From: Streptosporangiaceae bacterium
GTDB taxonomy: Bacteria > Actinomycetota > Actinomycetes > Streptosporangiales > Streptosporangiaceae
Length of the DNA stretch: 38,794 nucleotides
Reading direction: 5' to 3'
Assembly: GCA_025934375.1 (NCBI GenBank)
Contig: JAICYD010000065.1
Location: forward strand, 1-38,794
This document shows positions 23,772 to 32,426 of the stretch, one piece after another. Made by a program: the position numbers and the translations under genes. Position 1 is the first letter of the stretch. Every line of letters begins with the position of its first letter. Under the pieces are notes generated by a model. It made no database searches. It was not told where the DNA came from and worked only from the letters and a program-made list of their open reading frames with translations.

Positions 23772-25394
23772 ATGACCGTGCTGGTAGACCCGCCCAACCG
23801 CGATGACGCGGGTAAGCGGCCTGTCTCCACGGTAACCGCACCGTCACCGCCCGCGCCCAAGCTGGCCGAGCCGGCCTTCCACGGCGGCCGCGTCGAGGCG
23901 CTGCTGGGCCGCGTGATCAAGGTCCTCGCGCACAGCCCGCTCGCCCGCCCGCGGCCGGCGATCGCGCTCAGCATCCTGGGGCTGCTGGGGGTGGCGTTCG
24001 TCGGGCTGTGCGCCACCGCGCCGCTTCCGAGCGCCGCCACCTTGCCGGTCAGGCTGCCGCTGACCGAGCTGGCGAGCAGGGCGGGCTTCCCGCGCCTGGG
24101 CGACGACCCCGCCAACGTCATCATGTACGTGTCCATCGGGCTGTGCGGCCTGGGCCTGGCGATGATGCTGTGGGCCAACAGCCAGGGCTGGTCCCCGAGT
24201 CCGCGAAAGGTCTTCGCGGCGGCCGCCGGCGCCGTCGCCGTGTTCGTGAACATCACCCCGGTCGGCTCGGCCGACATCGGCAGCTACGCCGCCTACGGCC
24301 GGCTCGCCGCGCTCGGCCACAACCCGTATGTCGCCACGCCCATCAACCTGCCCGGCAACGTGCCCGGCGCGAAGGCGACCCACCTGTACGGGGTGGTCGT
24401 GAACAACCCGTACACCCAGATCGTGAACCCGATGTGGCGCGACACACCGTCGGTCTACGGCCCCATCTCGACCTGGATCCACCTGCTCGGAGCGCTCATC
24501 GGCGGCCCCCGCCCGTGGCTCACGATCTGGGCGCTGATGATCATGACGGGAATCGGCTTCCTCGCCGCCGGCTACCTGCTGATGCGCACGGCCGAGAACC
24601 CGGTGCGCGCCTCGCTCATGTGGGTGGCGAATCCGCTGCTGATCGTCGTCCTCGTCTCCGGCGGCCACCTCGACGTGTTCCTGGCCCTCACCGCGATCGC
24701 CGCGATCGTGGTCTCCCGGCGCTGCCGGACCGCCTGGCACGACGTACTCGTCGGCCTGCTGGTCGGCATCGCCTGCGGCATCAAGGTCAACGCCGCCTAC
24801 GTCGCCCTCGGCATCGCGATCCCGATCATCCACGACCGCGACTGGAGGCGACTGGCCCGCACAATGTCAGTGGCCGGCGTCACCGCCGGCGCCCTGTACT
24901 ACGTCAGCTGGGGGTTCGGCGCGCTCAAGCCGCTCGGCGAGGCGTCCCGGATGGTCATCTCCCCCAACATCTGGCGGGTGGTCCAGTGGACGTCCTTCCA
25001 TCTCGGCGCCACCACCCCCAGGCCTTACGACCCGGCGGGCCTGCACGTCCAGGACATGGTCACCACGGTCATCGGCTTCGCCTGGCCGCCGCTCATGCTC
25101 GCGCTCGCCTGGTACCTGTACAACCGGCTGTCGCCCGACGTCCCCACGGTGGTCGCCGCCACCTGCGCGCTGACGTTCGGCTGGGTGATCGCCGCCTCCT
25201 GGTCGCTGCCGTGGTACTCGGCCATCGCGTGGGTGACGCTGGCCCTGCTGCCGCGCAACTCCCTGACCCGCTGGCTGACGCTGGCCACCGGCGTGCTGGC
25301 CCTCATGCACTTCAACGGCGGCTGGCCCCGCAACATGGAGCACATGCTCCTGCTCCAGACGCAGCAGGATATGGGCAGCACGCCGACTCCGTAA
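23772..25394 (+). CDS. polyprenol-phosphate-mannose-dependent alpha-1,6-mannosyltransferase (MptA/MptB type)
   Basis: 540-aa GT-C/GT87 integral membrane glycosyltransferase with about a dozen helices. The first extracytoplasmic loop carries GSADIGSYAAYGRLAALGHNPY, whose Asp is the expected catalytic residue, followed by a loop with NPYTQIVNPMWRDTPSVYGP as in mycobacterial MptA/MptB. These enzymes extend the alpha-1,6-mannan core of lipomannan using C35/C50-P-mannose. TAGGAG lies 4 nt before the ATG at 23772, which decides the start; the first 40 residues are a disordered cytoplasmic extension. Whether it is MptA- or MptB-like cannot be separated here. Confidence 0.85.
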   Translation: MTVLVDPPNRDDAGKRPVSTVTAPSPPAPKLAEPAFHGGRVEALLGRVIKVLAHSPLARPRPAIALSILGLLGVAFVGLCATAPLPSAATLPVRLPLTELASRAGFPRLGDDPANVIMYVSIGLCGLGLAMMLWANSQGWSPSPRKVFAAAAGAVAVFVNITPVGSADIGSYAAYGRLAALGHNPYVATPINLPGNVPGAKATHLYGVVVNNPYTQIVNPMWRDTPSVYGPISTWIHLLGALIGGPRPWLTIWALMIMTGIGFLAAGYLLMRTAENPVRASLMWVANPLLIVVLVSGGHLDVFLALTAIAAIVVSRRCRTAWHDVLVGLLVGIACGIKVNAAYVALGIAIPIIHDRDWRRLARTMSVAGVTAGALYYVSWGFGALKPLGEASRMVISPNIWRVVQWTSFHLGATTPRPYDPAGLHVQDMVTTVIGFAWPPLMLALAWYLYNRLSPDVPTVVAATCALTFGWVIAASWSLPWYSAIAWVTLALLPRNSLTRWLTLATGVLALMHFNGGWPRNMEHMLLLQTQQDMGSTPTP

Positions 25395-25427
25395 CGAGAG
25401 TCAGCCGCCTGGCTAGACTGAGGGATC

Positions 25428-27560
25428 ATGAACCCGGTGCCGCCTTCCGCGAAGCGTGTCCCCAGCCAGCGTTCCCACCACGGAGATACCGTCACCGACG
25501 AGTACGCGTGGCTGACCGACTCCAAGGACCCGGAGACGATCGCCTACCTGGAGGCCGAGAACGCCTACACCGGGTCGCTGACCACGGGCCTGGCCGGCCT
25601 CCGCACGGCGATCTTCGGCGAGATCAAGGCCCGGACGCAGGAGACGGACCTGTCCGTTCCGGTCCGGAAGGGGCGGTACTGGCGGTACTCCCGCACCGTG
25701 GAGGGCCAGCAGTACGCGATGCACTGCCGCCGGGCGGCACGAGACGGTGAGGTCACGCCCCCGGTGCCCGAGGATGGCAAGCCGCTCGACGGCGAGGAAG
25801 TGCTGCTCGACGGGAACCAGCTCGCCGAGGGCCAGAAGTTCTTCTCACTCGGCGCCTACTCGGTCAGCCACGATGACAAGCTGCTGGCCTACTCGACCGA
25901 CTTCGCCGGCGACGAGCGCTTCACGCTGCGGATCAAGAACCTGGTAAGCGGCGAGATCCTGCCCGATGAGGTGCCCAACACCTTCTACGGCTGCGCGTGG
26001 TCGCTGGACGCGACCGCGCTGTTCTACGTGACCGTGGATGACGCGTGGCGGCCGTACCGGGTGTGGCGGCACGCCGTCGGCACCGCCGCCGACGCCGACG
26101 TGCTCGTGTTCGAGGAGGCCGACGAGCGGTTCTGGGTATCGATCGGCGCCTCACGCAGCGAGCGGTACATCGCCATCCGCACGGCCAGCGTGCTGACCAG
26201 CGAGGTCCGCCTGCTGGACGCCGCCCGCCCCACGCAGGAAGCCGTCGTGGTGGCCCCGCGCCGGCAAGGCGTGGAGTACGACGTCGAGGACGCCGCCGAC
26301 CGCCTGCTCGTGCTGCACAACGACAGTGCCGGCTCAGCCGGCGGCGACGACGGGGGCAAGGAGGACTTCGAGCTCGCCACCGCGCCGCTGCCGGGGGCCG
26401 GCGACACCACCGACTGGGCCCCGCTGATCCCGCACTCGCCCGGCACCCGGCTGCTCGGGATGGACGCGTTCGCCGACTACACGGTCGTCTACTACCGCCG
26501 CGACGGGCTCACCGGCCTGCGGGTGCTGCCCGCCGACGCCGGGCCCGGCAGCGGCGGCCGGGAAATCTCCTTCCCCGAGCCGATCTACTCCGTCGGTCCC
26601 GGGTTCAACCCGGAGTTCGAGACGACGACGTTCCGGCTCAGCTACACCTCGCTGGTCACTCCCGGGTCGGTGTACGACTGCGACCTGGCCACCGGCGCGC
26701 TGACGCTGCTGAAGCAGCAGCCGGTGCTGCCCTCGCCGTCGGGGGTCGCCTACGATCCCGCCGACTACGAGCAGCACCGCGAGTGGGCGATGGCCGCCGA
26801 CGGCACGCAGGTGCCGGTCTCGATCGTGTGCCGCAAGGGCACGCCGCGCGACGGCTCGGCGCCGTGCCTGCTGTACGGGTACGGCAGCTACGAGCATTCC
26901 ATCGACCCGTCGTTCTCGATCGCGCGGCTGTCGCTGCTGGACCGCGGGTTCGTCTTCGCGATCGCGCACATCCGCGGCGGCGGGGAGATGGGCCGCGCCT
27001 GGTACACCCACGGCAAGCTGCTGGAAAAGCGCAACACCTTCACTGACTTCGTGGCGTGCGCCGAGCACCTGGTCGCGGCGCGCTGGACGTCGCCCAGCCG
27101 CCTGGTGGCACGCGGCGGGTCGGCGGGCGGCCTGCTAATGGGCGCGGTCGCCAACCTCGCGCCCCGCCAGTTCGCCGGGATCGTCGCCCAGGTCCCGTTC
27201 GTGGACGCGCTCAACACGATCCTCGACCCCTCCCTGCCATTGACCGTAACGGAGTGGGAGGAATGGGGAGATCCGCTGCATAACGCGGACGTGTACGCGT
27301 ACATGAAGTCCTACGCCCCCTACGAGAACGTGGCGGCCGTGGACTACCCGGCGATCTTCGCGCTCACCAGCTTGAACGACACGCGGGTGAGCTTCCACGA
27401 GCCCGCCAAGTGGATCGCGCGGCTGCGCGCCACCGCCACCGGCGGCCCGTTCCTGCTCAAGACCGAGATGGTGGCCGGCCACGGCGGCCGCAGCGGCCGC
27501 TACGACGCCTGGGAGGAAGAGGCCCTCGTCCTCGCCTGGATCGTCACGACTGCCCAGTAG
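25428..27560 (+). CDS. ptrB: oligopeptidase B (prolyl oligopeptidase family S9)
   Basis: 710-aa cytosolic serine oligopeptidase that cleaves short peptides, normally after Arg or Lys. Residues about 75-420 form the seven-bladed beta-propeller that limits substrate size; the N-terminal 70 and C-terminal 270 residues form the alpha/beta-hydrolase. The catalytic triad is visible: Ser565 (RGGSAGGLLMG), Asp651 (SLNDTRVSF) and His685 (VAGHGGRSGR). AHIRGGGEMGRAWY and EWEEWGDP are signature strings of oligopeptidase B. The start ATG lies 33 bp after the mannosyltransferase stop. An imperfect terminator-like repeat (CTGCCC/GGGCAG, 27550-27570) includes its stop codon. Confidence 0.92.
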   Translation: MNPVPPSAKRVPSQRSHHGDTVTDEYAWLTDSKDPETIAYLEAENAYTGSLTTGLAGLRTAIFGEIKARTQETDLSVPVRKGRYWRYSRTVEGQQYAMHCRRAARDGEVTPPVPEDGKPLDGEEVLLDGNQLAEGQKFFSLGAYSVSHDDKLLAYSTDFAGDERFTLRIKNLVSGEILPDEVPNTFYGCAWSLDATALFYVTVDDAWRPYRVWRHAVGTAADADVLVFEEADERFWVSIGASRSERYIAIRTASVLTSEVRLLDAARPTQEAVVVAPRRQGVEYDVEDAADRLLVLHNDSAGSAGGDDGGKEDFELATAPLPGAGDTTDWAPLIPHSPGTRLLGMDAFADYTVVYYRRDGLTGLRVLPADAGPGSGGREISFPEPIYSVGPGFNPEFETTTFRLSYTSLVTPGSVYDCDLATGALTLLKQQPVLPSPSGVAYDPADYEQHREWAMAADGTQVPVSIVCRKGTPRDGSAPCLLYGYGSYEHSIDPSFSIARLSLLDRGFVFAIAHIRGGGEMGRAWYTHGKLLEKRNTFTDFVACAEHLVAARWTSPSRLVARGGSAGGLLMGAVANLAPRQFAGIVAQVPFVDALNTILDPSLPLTVTEWEEWGDPLHNADVYAYMKSYAPYENVAAVDYPAIFALTSLNDTRVSFHEPAKWIARLRATATGGPFLLKTEMVAGHGGRSGRYDAWEEEALVLAWIVTTAQ

Positions 27561-27645
27561 CGCCGGGCAGGCTGGCGAGCCTCCGAGCGTACCGGGCCTC
27601 ACAGCGGAGAACCCGGGAATCAGGGTCAGCGCGCGTCGCCGATGA

Positions 27646-28329
27646 TCACGGCCGGTCCTCCGTGGTCTTGTCGTCCATGGCACTGTCGTCCATGGCACTG
27701 TCGTCCATGGCACTGTCTTCCATGGCACTGTCTTCCATGGCACTGCTCACCCAGTCGAGGTAGCCCTGCCGCATTGCCTCGGCGGCGAGCTCGCGGGCCG
27801 CCTCCGTTCGCAGGGCCGACAGGGCGGAGTCCAGGAACGGGCGCAGGCCGGGATGCCCCTGGTCGGTGTACTCGCGGGCCTGGAGCAGCAGTTCCAGTTT
27901 GTCGGCGTCGCGGGCGCACCGCGCCTCCGGCGTTTCCCGTGCCTCGTACTCGGCGACGGCGGCGGTGATCACGCCCGCCAGGGCTCGCGGGAGACGGCTG
28001 ACCTGATCGGAGGTCACGGCCTCGTTGGGGAGGGAGGATACGTATTTCTTCGTGAGGTGGGACAGGTCGGTGGTCCGGGTCTCCTGCGAGTCGTGCCACA
28101 GGGCCAGGAACGCCGCGCGCTGCGGGTCGGCGCCCTCGAGGCTGGCGATGACGGCGGCGATGACGCTGGCGCGGAAGCTGTGGTCGGCGACCGACTCCGG
28201 CCGGGGCACCCCGGCGGTGTGCCAGCCGGTGCGCGGATAGCGCTTGAGCTGCCCGATCTCGTAGAGGAAAGCCGCGATGTCGCTTGCCTGATGGTCGTTG
28301 GCCCTGTCGCCCGAGGCACTGTCGCTCAC
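27646..28329 (-). CDS. HD-domain phosphohydrolase (YfbR/HDDC2-like) with pentapeptide repeat tail
   Basis: 227-aa protein of the HD superfamily close to 5'-deoxynucleotidases. Metal-binding residues are His50 (VADHSFRAS), His79-Asp80 (LWHDSQE) and Asp143 (DADKLELLL). Expected role is dephosphorylation of (deoxy)nucleoside monophosphates in the cytosol. The C-terminus carries five copies of Ser-Ala-Met-(Asp/Glu)-Asp encoded by a 15-bp tandem repeat. GTG at 28329 is chosen as start because the upstream ATG at 28347 overlaps the start codon of the divergent gene and lies beyond a perfect palindrome (28330-28343) that looks like the promoter/operator. The two starts cannot be separated without data. 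Confidence 0.8.
   Translation of the reverse strand: MSDSASGDRANDHQASDIAAFLYEIGQLKRYPRTGWHTAGVPRPESVADHSFRASVIAAVIASLEGADPQRAAFLALWHDSQETRTTDLSHLTKKYVSSLPNEAVTSDQVSRLPRALAGVITAAVAEYEARETPEARCARDADKLELLLQAREYTDQGHPGLRPFLDSALSALRTEAARELAAEAMRQGYLDWVSSAMEDSAMEDSAMDDSAMDDSAMDDKTTEDRP
27671..27745 (-). repeat. 15-bp coding minisatellite, five units
   Basis: Five contiguous units of 15 bp: three TCGTCCATGGCACTG followed by two TCTTCCATGGCACTG. On the minus strand each encodes Ser-Ala-Met-Asp-Asp or Ser-Ala-Met-Glu-Asp near the C-terminus of the HD protein. Unit length is a multiple of three, so copy-number change would keep the frame. Confidence 0.9.
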
Positions 28330-28343
28330 GGCACAATAGTGCC
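28330..28343. promoter_or_regulatory. perfect palindrome between divergent starts
   Basis: GGCAC-AATA-GTGCC is a perfect 5-4-5 inverted repeat lying exactly between the GTG of the HD-domain gene (28329) and the ATG of the BASS transporter gene (28346). Both messages would have to be essentially leaderless or start inside the other gene, and one bound protein could block both. Confidence 0.5.
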
Positions 28344-28345
28344 TC

Positions 28346-29308
28346 ATGGTCTCCCGAGCCCGGTCGCTGGTCACCGGGTACCCCGAACTCGGCTTGGTGC
28401 TGGTCGCGGCGGCGCTCGGCCTGGTGATCCGGCCGCCGCTGGCGTGGCTGGCCGGCCACCGGGGGATCAGCGTGCTGCTGGCCACGCTCGTGTTCGCGAC
28501 CGCGCTGACGATCGACCCGGCCGCGCTGAAGCGGGTCGCGGCCGCGTGGCGGTCGCTGGCGGTCGCGTTGCTGGCCGGGATCACCGCGTTGCCGGCGCTG
28601 TCGTGGGCGGTCGCGCAGATCGCGCCGCCGGGGCCGCTGCGCGAGGGGCTGGCGACGGTCGGGCTGGCGCCCTGCGAGATCGCGTCGGTCGCCACCACCG
28701 CGATGGCCGGCGGGGAGGCGGCGCTGTCGGCCGGGGTGCTCATCGGGTCGACGGTGACCACGGTGCTAGTCGCCGGCCCGGCCTTGCGGCTGGAGGCGGC
28801 CTCCGGGTCGGCCGTGCGCCCGGCGGGAGTCATCGCCAGCCTCGCGCTGGTCGTCGCCGCGCCGCTCGCGGCCGGCCTCGCGCTGCGCTGGCGGGTGGCC
28901 GGGGTCGCCCGGCTCGCCAAGCCCGCCGGGACCACCGCCATGATCGCGGTCGCGCTGCTGGTGGCGCTGATCGCGGCCGAGGTGCGCCTGTCGGCCGCGT
29001 ACGCGGGGGTGGCGGTCGCGCTCTTGCTGTTCCTGGCCGGGTCAGCGGTTCTCGGCCGGCTGCTGGGGACTCGATCGGGACGCTCGGCGAGTACCGCGCT
29101 GCTGCTGACCACGTCGATGCGCGACTTCGCGATCGCGGCGGGGCTGGCGGCCGCCGCGTTCGGGGCGGCGGCCGCGCCGCTGGGCCTCTACGGCATCCTT
29201 GTGCTGGTCTGGGGCACCGCTGCCGCTGGCTTCTGGCGCTCGCGGGGCACCCGGGAGCCACAGGGCGAGCAGGACCGCGAGGGCGGAGAACCCGGTGGAC
29301 CACCGTAA
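28346..29308 (+). CDS. BASS-family (bile acid:sodium symporter-like) transporter
   Basis: 320-aa integral membrane protein with about nine to ten hydrophobic segments. The APCEIASVATTAMAGGEAALSAGVLIGSTVTT stretch (split across two helices) is the conserved sodium-site region of the bile acid:Na+ symporter fold, and the second half has SMRDFAIAAGLAAAAFG in the equivalent place. The substrate is probably an organic anion and cannot be specified. The ATG at 28346 has no Shine-Dalgarno. The C-terminal 20 residues are charged (GTREPQGEQDREGGE). The alcohol dehydrogenase starts 12 bp downstream, so the two are likely co-expressed. Confidence 0.8.
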   Translation: MVSRARSLVTGYPELGLVLVAAALGLVIRPPLAWLAGHRGISVLLATLVFATALTIDPAALKRVAAAWRSLAVALLAGITALPALSWAVAQIAPPGPLREGLATVGLAPCEIASVATTAMAGGEAALSAGVLIGSTVTTVLVAGPALRLEAASGSAVRPAGVIASLALVVAAPLAAGLALRWRVAGVARLAKPAGTTAMIAVALLVALIAAEVRLSAAYAGVAVALLLFLAGSAVLGRLLGTRSGRSASTALLLTTSMRDFAIAAGLAAAAFGAAAAPLGLYGILVLVWGTAAAGFWRSRGTREPQGEQDREGGEPGGPP

Positions 29309-29320
29309 GGAGTGATCCCA

Positions 29321-30361
29321 GTGCGCGCGATGGTGATGGAGCGGATCGGCGGCCCGCTCGCGGTGCGGGAGGTGCCCGACCCCGTTCCGCCGGCCGGCGG
29401 GGTGGTGGTGGAGGTGCGCGCCACCGGGCTGTGCCGCAGCGACTGGCACGCCTGGGCCGGGCATGACGACATCACGCTGCCGCACGTGCCGGGCCATGAG
29501 CTCGCCGGGGTCATCACCGCGACCGGGGCGGGCGTCGCGAACTGGAGCGCGGGCGACCGGGTGACGGTGCCGTTCGTGCAGGGGTGCGGCCAGTGTGCGT
29601 GGTGCCGGTCCGGGAACGCGCAGGTCTGCCCGGACCAGCGGCAGGCCGGCTTCACCCACTGGGGATCGTTCGCCGCGCTCGTCGCCCTGCACGCCGCCGA
29701 CGTCAACCTGGTCGCCATCCCCGCCGGCGTCCCGTTCGCGGCCGCCGCCAGCCTGGGCTGCCGATTCGCGACCGCCTACCGGGCGCTGACCGGGCGCGCC
29801 CGGCTGGCCGCCGGGGAGTGGCTGACCGTCGTCGGCGCGGGCGGCGTGGGGCTGAGCTCGGTGATGATCGCCAAGGCCCTCGGCGCGCGGGTGATCGCCG
29901 TCGACCGCAACCCCGGCCCGCTGGACCTGGCCAGGGCACTCGGGGCCGACCACGCGCTGCTGTCTGGCGATCGCGAGATCCCGGGCCAGGTCCACGAGAT
30001 CACTGGTGGCGGCAGTCACGTCGCGATCGACGCGGCCGGCAGCGAGCAAACGTGCGCGGACTCGATCTTGTCCCTGCGCCGTCGCGGCCGCCACGTGCAG
30101 GTCGGCCTGCTGCCCCCGATCGGCGGCCACCCAAGGGTGCCGATGGCCCGCGTCATCGGCTGGGAACTGGACCTGCTCGGCAGCCACGGCATGGCCGCCG
30201 CCGACTACCCCGGCCTGCTCGCCCTGATCGAGGCCGGCCGCCTGAGCCCCCAGGACCTGATCGAGCGCGTGATCAGCCTCGAGGAAGCCGCCGCCCTGCT
30301 CCCGGTGTTCGACCAGGCCTCCCCGGCCGGCCTGACCATCATCGACCCGCGCGAATCCTGA
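29321..30361 (+). CDS. zinc-dependent alcohol dehydrogenase
   Basis: 346-aa medium-chain NAD(P)-dependent alcohol dehydrogenase. Catalytic zinc ligands are Cys38 (GLCRSDWHAW) and His59-Glu60 (PGHE); the structural zinc is held by Cys89, Cys92, Cys95 and Cys103 (GCGQCAWC...QVC). The Rossmann motif GAGGVG is present, and GARVIAVDRN places an Asp at the end of the second strand, suggesting NAD. GTG at 29321 is chosen because AAGGAG lies 9 nt upstream; a GTG at 29312 and an ATG at 29330 are alternatives. The acceptable alcohol is not readable. A bidirectional hairpin follows at 30368. Confidence 0.88.
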   Translation: MRAMVMERIGGPLAVREVPDPVPPAGGVVVEVRATGLCRSDWHAWAGHDDITLPHVPGHELAGVITATGAGVANWSAGDRVTVPFVQGCGQCAWCRSGNAQVCPDQRQAGFTHWGSFAALVALHAADVNLVAIPAGVPFAAAASLGCRFATAYRALTGRARLAAGEWLTVVGAGGVGLSSVMIAKALGARVIAVDRNPGPLDLARALGADHALLSGDREIPGQVHEITGGGSHVAIDAAGSEQTCADSILSLRRRGRHVQVGLLPPIGGHPRVPMARVIGWELDLLGSHGMAAADYPGLLALIEAGRLSPQDLIERVISLEEAAALLPVFDQASPAGLTIIDPRES

Positions 30362-30367
30362 CCCCGC

Positions 30368-30382
30368 GGCCTCCGCGAGGCC
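30368..30382. terminator. bidirectional terminator hairpin
   Basis: GGCCTC-CGC-GAGGCC is a perfect 6-bp stem with a 3-nt loop, located in the 24-bp gap between the convergent alcohol dehydrogenase and Uma2 genes. Confidence 0.5.
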
Positions 30383-30385
30383 CCG

Positions 30386-30988
30386 CTACTCGCGGTCCAG
30401 CTCAGCGAACGTGACTGAGAACGGGAAGGGGTCAGTGATGACAATCTCTCCGTCGTGGACGCCGACCAGCTGGTAGGCGCGCCTCGACCAGTCAAGGCGA
30501 TACTCCTGGACATGCTTGACGTACAGCTTGTCATCGAGGGTGATGACGAGGTACACGGGAATCTGCTCGCGAGCGTACTCAGCGACCTTCTGCACGAGGT
30601 CGGTGCGCTCTGAACCGGGCGACACTATCTCCACCGCGATCAGGGCACTGCCCGAGTCAAGCTTCGCCCCCCGCTCCAGGCACCGGTGGACGGTGACGTC
30701 TGGGCGCCGGAAGGAGAACAGGTTGCCCTCCGCGTCTTGCTGGCGCTTGGCATAGTGCATGTCCACCTCGGTGGACACTGAGATGCACGGAACCGGAGGA
30801 CGGGCTTGCTCGATAACAGCCGCCAGCCGGCGCGCGACGCGCGAGTGCTCGACGCTGCCAGAGTGGAGGAAGATGACGTGGTTGTCGATGACCTCGATCG
30901 ACCGGCGCACGTGGTCAGGCAGTTCCTCGTACTGCTTCTCGGTGAGCAGTAGCGACTCTGGATCAGTCGCCCAGATCGGCAGGGTCAT
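30386..30988 (-). CDS. Uma2 family (DUF820) putative endonuclease
   Basis: 200-aa protein of the Uma2/DUF820 family with a PD-(D/E)xK nuclease fold. The opening TEKQYEELPDHVRRSIEVIDNHV segment is typical, followed by HSRVARRLAAVIE and the presumptive catalytic residues Asp in FRRPDVTV, Glu in IAVEIVSPGS and Lys in LVQKVAEYA. Biological role of the family is unknown; many copies are scattered in cyanobacteria and actinomycetes. The ATG at 30988 is preferred because GGAGGAGG lies 5 nt upstream; the GTG at 30994 abuts that site. Confidence 0.82.
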   Translation of the reverse strand: MTLPIWATDPESLLLTEKQYEELPDHVRRSIEVIDNHVIFLHSGSVEHSRVARRLAAVIEQARPPVPCISVSTEVDMHYAKRQQDAEGNLFSFRRPDVTVHRCLERGAKLDSGSALIAVEIVSPGSERTDLVQKVAEYAREQIPVYLVITLDDKLYVKHVQEYRLDWSRRAYQLVGVHDGEIVITDPFPFSVTFAELDRE

Positions 30989-31050
30989 GAACACCTCCTC
31001 CGTGCCTCTGGTGCAGCACGCCCAGCGTACTTCACCAGCGTGCAGGCGTT

Positions 31051-31084
31051 TCCCCGCGCCGTCCGTTGCGGGACGGCGCGGGGA
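31051..31084 (-). terminator. 14-bp perfect-stem terminator
   Basis: TCCCCGCGCCGTCC and GGACGGCGCGGGGA form a perfect 14-bp stem with a 6-nt GTTGCG loop, 20 nt after the stop of the Ig-like protein gene. No U-tract follows on the minus strand, as in many actinobacterial terminators. It isolates that gene from uma2. Confidence 0.75.
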
Positions 31085-31103
31085 CCGCGCGCGGAAGGCG
31101 GGG

Positions 31104-32426
31104 TTACTTGGCTACCACGGTGAGGGTCTGTGGCGGCGTGGACGTGGAGGCGGCGAAGGTGGCGTCGCCGTTGTAGGTGGCGGTCATCTGGTAGGTGCCG
31201 CGCTTGAGCTGGTTCGTGGTCAGGCGGCAGCCCGTGTCCGTGCCGAGGACGATGGTGCACACGGCCACCGCGCCGGCCTTCACCGTGACGTTCCCGGTCG
31301 GGGTGCCGCTGGTGGCGGGGACGACCTGGACGGTGAACAGCTCGGCCTGCTCGCCGCCGCGGGCGATCGTGTCGGCGGACAGCGTCAGGATCGTGATAGT
31401 CGGCTCCTTGGCCACGGTGAGGGTCTGGGTGGTGTCGGTTGATGTGGCGTGGGTGTCGTCGCCGTTGTAGGTGACGGTGAGCGGGTAGCTGCCGATTGGC
31501 AGCTGGCTCCCGGCCAGCGGCGGGCACTTGCCGGTGCCCGCGGCCAGGGTGATGGTGCACACCAGGGTTGTTCCTGACTTCACGGTGACGGTCCCGGTCG
31601 GGGTGGTGCCGCCCGCCGGGGGACTGACGGTGGCGGAGATGGTCTCGGTCTGCTCACCGCCGAAGGGGACCGAGGGAGCGGACAGGGTCAAGGCGGTGGT
31701 GGTCGGCTGCAGGGCCACGACATTCAGAGTCTGCGCCGTGGATACAGAGCCGGCGAAGGTCAGGGTGCGGCCCTGGGCGGTGACCTGTCCCCCGCCATAG
31801 GTCGCGATCAGCTGGTAGCTGCCGACCGGCAGCTGGCTCGCGGTCAGGTTACAGAAGTCGTTACCTTGATCCAGGGTGATGGTGCACACGGGGGTCGACC
31901 CGGCCGCGATGGTCACGGTCCCGGTCGCGATGCCATCCAGGACGGGATCGACCCGGACGTCGAGCTCCTGGGCCTGCTCGCGGCCGAAGGTAACCGTGGA
32001 AGGGTGCACCGTCAAGGTGGTGGTGGTCGGCTGCTGAGCCACGACGGTGAGGTTCACCGTGTTGGAGGCGGACGCGCCGGAGTTCTCGTCGCCGGAGTAG
32101 ATGGCGGTGAGCGGGTAGGTGCCGGCGGCTAGCTCGTTGGGGGTCAGGGTGCAGACTCCCGAGCCGTTGGTGACCGCGCCGGAGCACACGATGGTCTGGC
32201 CGATGAAGACGCCGAACGAGCCGGCTGGAGCGCCGTTGCCGCCGCCGACATCGATCCGCATTTGATTGAAGTCCTCGAGGCCGACGAAGACGCTGGTAGT
32301 CGACAGCGTCAGCGTCGACTCTGTCGGGGCGGTATCAGCCCTTGCCGGGCTGGCCGTCATCGCGCCCGCCGTGAGCGCGACGCACGCCACGCTCGCCAGG
32401 GCCGTCAGGGCTCTTCTCAGGTTCAT
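31104..32426 (-). CDS. secreted protein with four Ig-like repeats
   Basis: 440-aa exported protein. A Sec signal peptide (MNLRR, hydrophobic core, SPARA cleavage after residue 30) is followed by four bacterial Ig-like (Big_3/Ig-like repeat) domains of about 100 residues at roughly 36-128, 130-237, 239-339 and 341-440. Each repeat ends in a (Q)TLTV- or VNLTV-like strand after a TYPL/TYNGD/YSGD hairpin and contains one C-x(9-10)-C pair, so each probably holds its own disulfide. No LPXTG, transmembrane or lipid anchor is present, so it is released or bound non-covalently. AAGGAAA precedes the ATG. Likely an adhesion or cell-surface protein; no catalytic domain is attached. Confidence 0.85.
   Translation of the reverse strand: MNLRRALTALASVACVALTAGAMTASPARADTAPTESTLTLSTTSVFVGLEDFNQMRIDVGGGNGAPAGSFGVFIGQTIVCSGAVTNGSGVCTLTPNELAAGTYPLTAIYSGDENSGASASNTVNLTVVAQQPTTTTLTVHPSTVTFGREQAQELDVRVDPVLDGIATGTVTIAAGSTPVCTITLDQGNDFCNLTASQLPVGSYQLIATYGGGQVTAQGRTLTFAGSVSTAQTLNVVALQPTTTALTLSAPSVPFGGEQTETISATVSPPAGGTTPTGTVTVKSGTTLVCTITLAAGTGKCPPLAGSQLPIGSYPLTVTYNGDDTHATSTDTTQTLTVAKEPTITILTLSADTIARGGEQAELFTVQVVPATSGTPTGNVTVKAGAVAVCTIVLGTDTGCRLTTNQLKRGTYQMTATYNGDATFAASTSTPPQTLTVVAK

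Noticed and set aside
27671..27745. CRISPR array
   Set aside because: Repeats are contiguous 15-bp units with no spacers and lie in frame inside a coding sequence.
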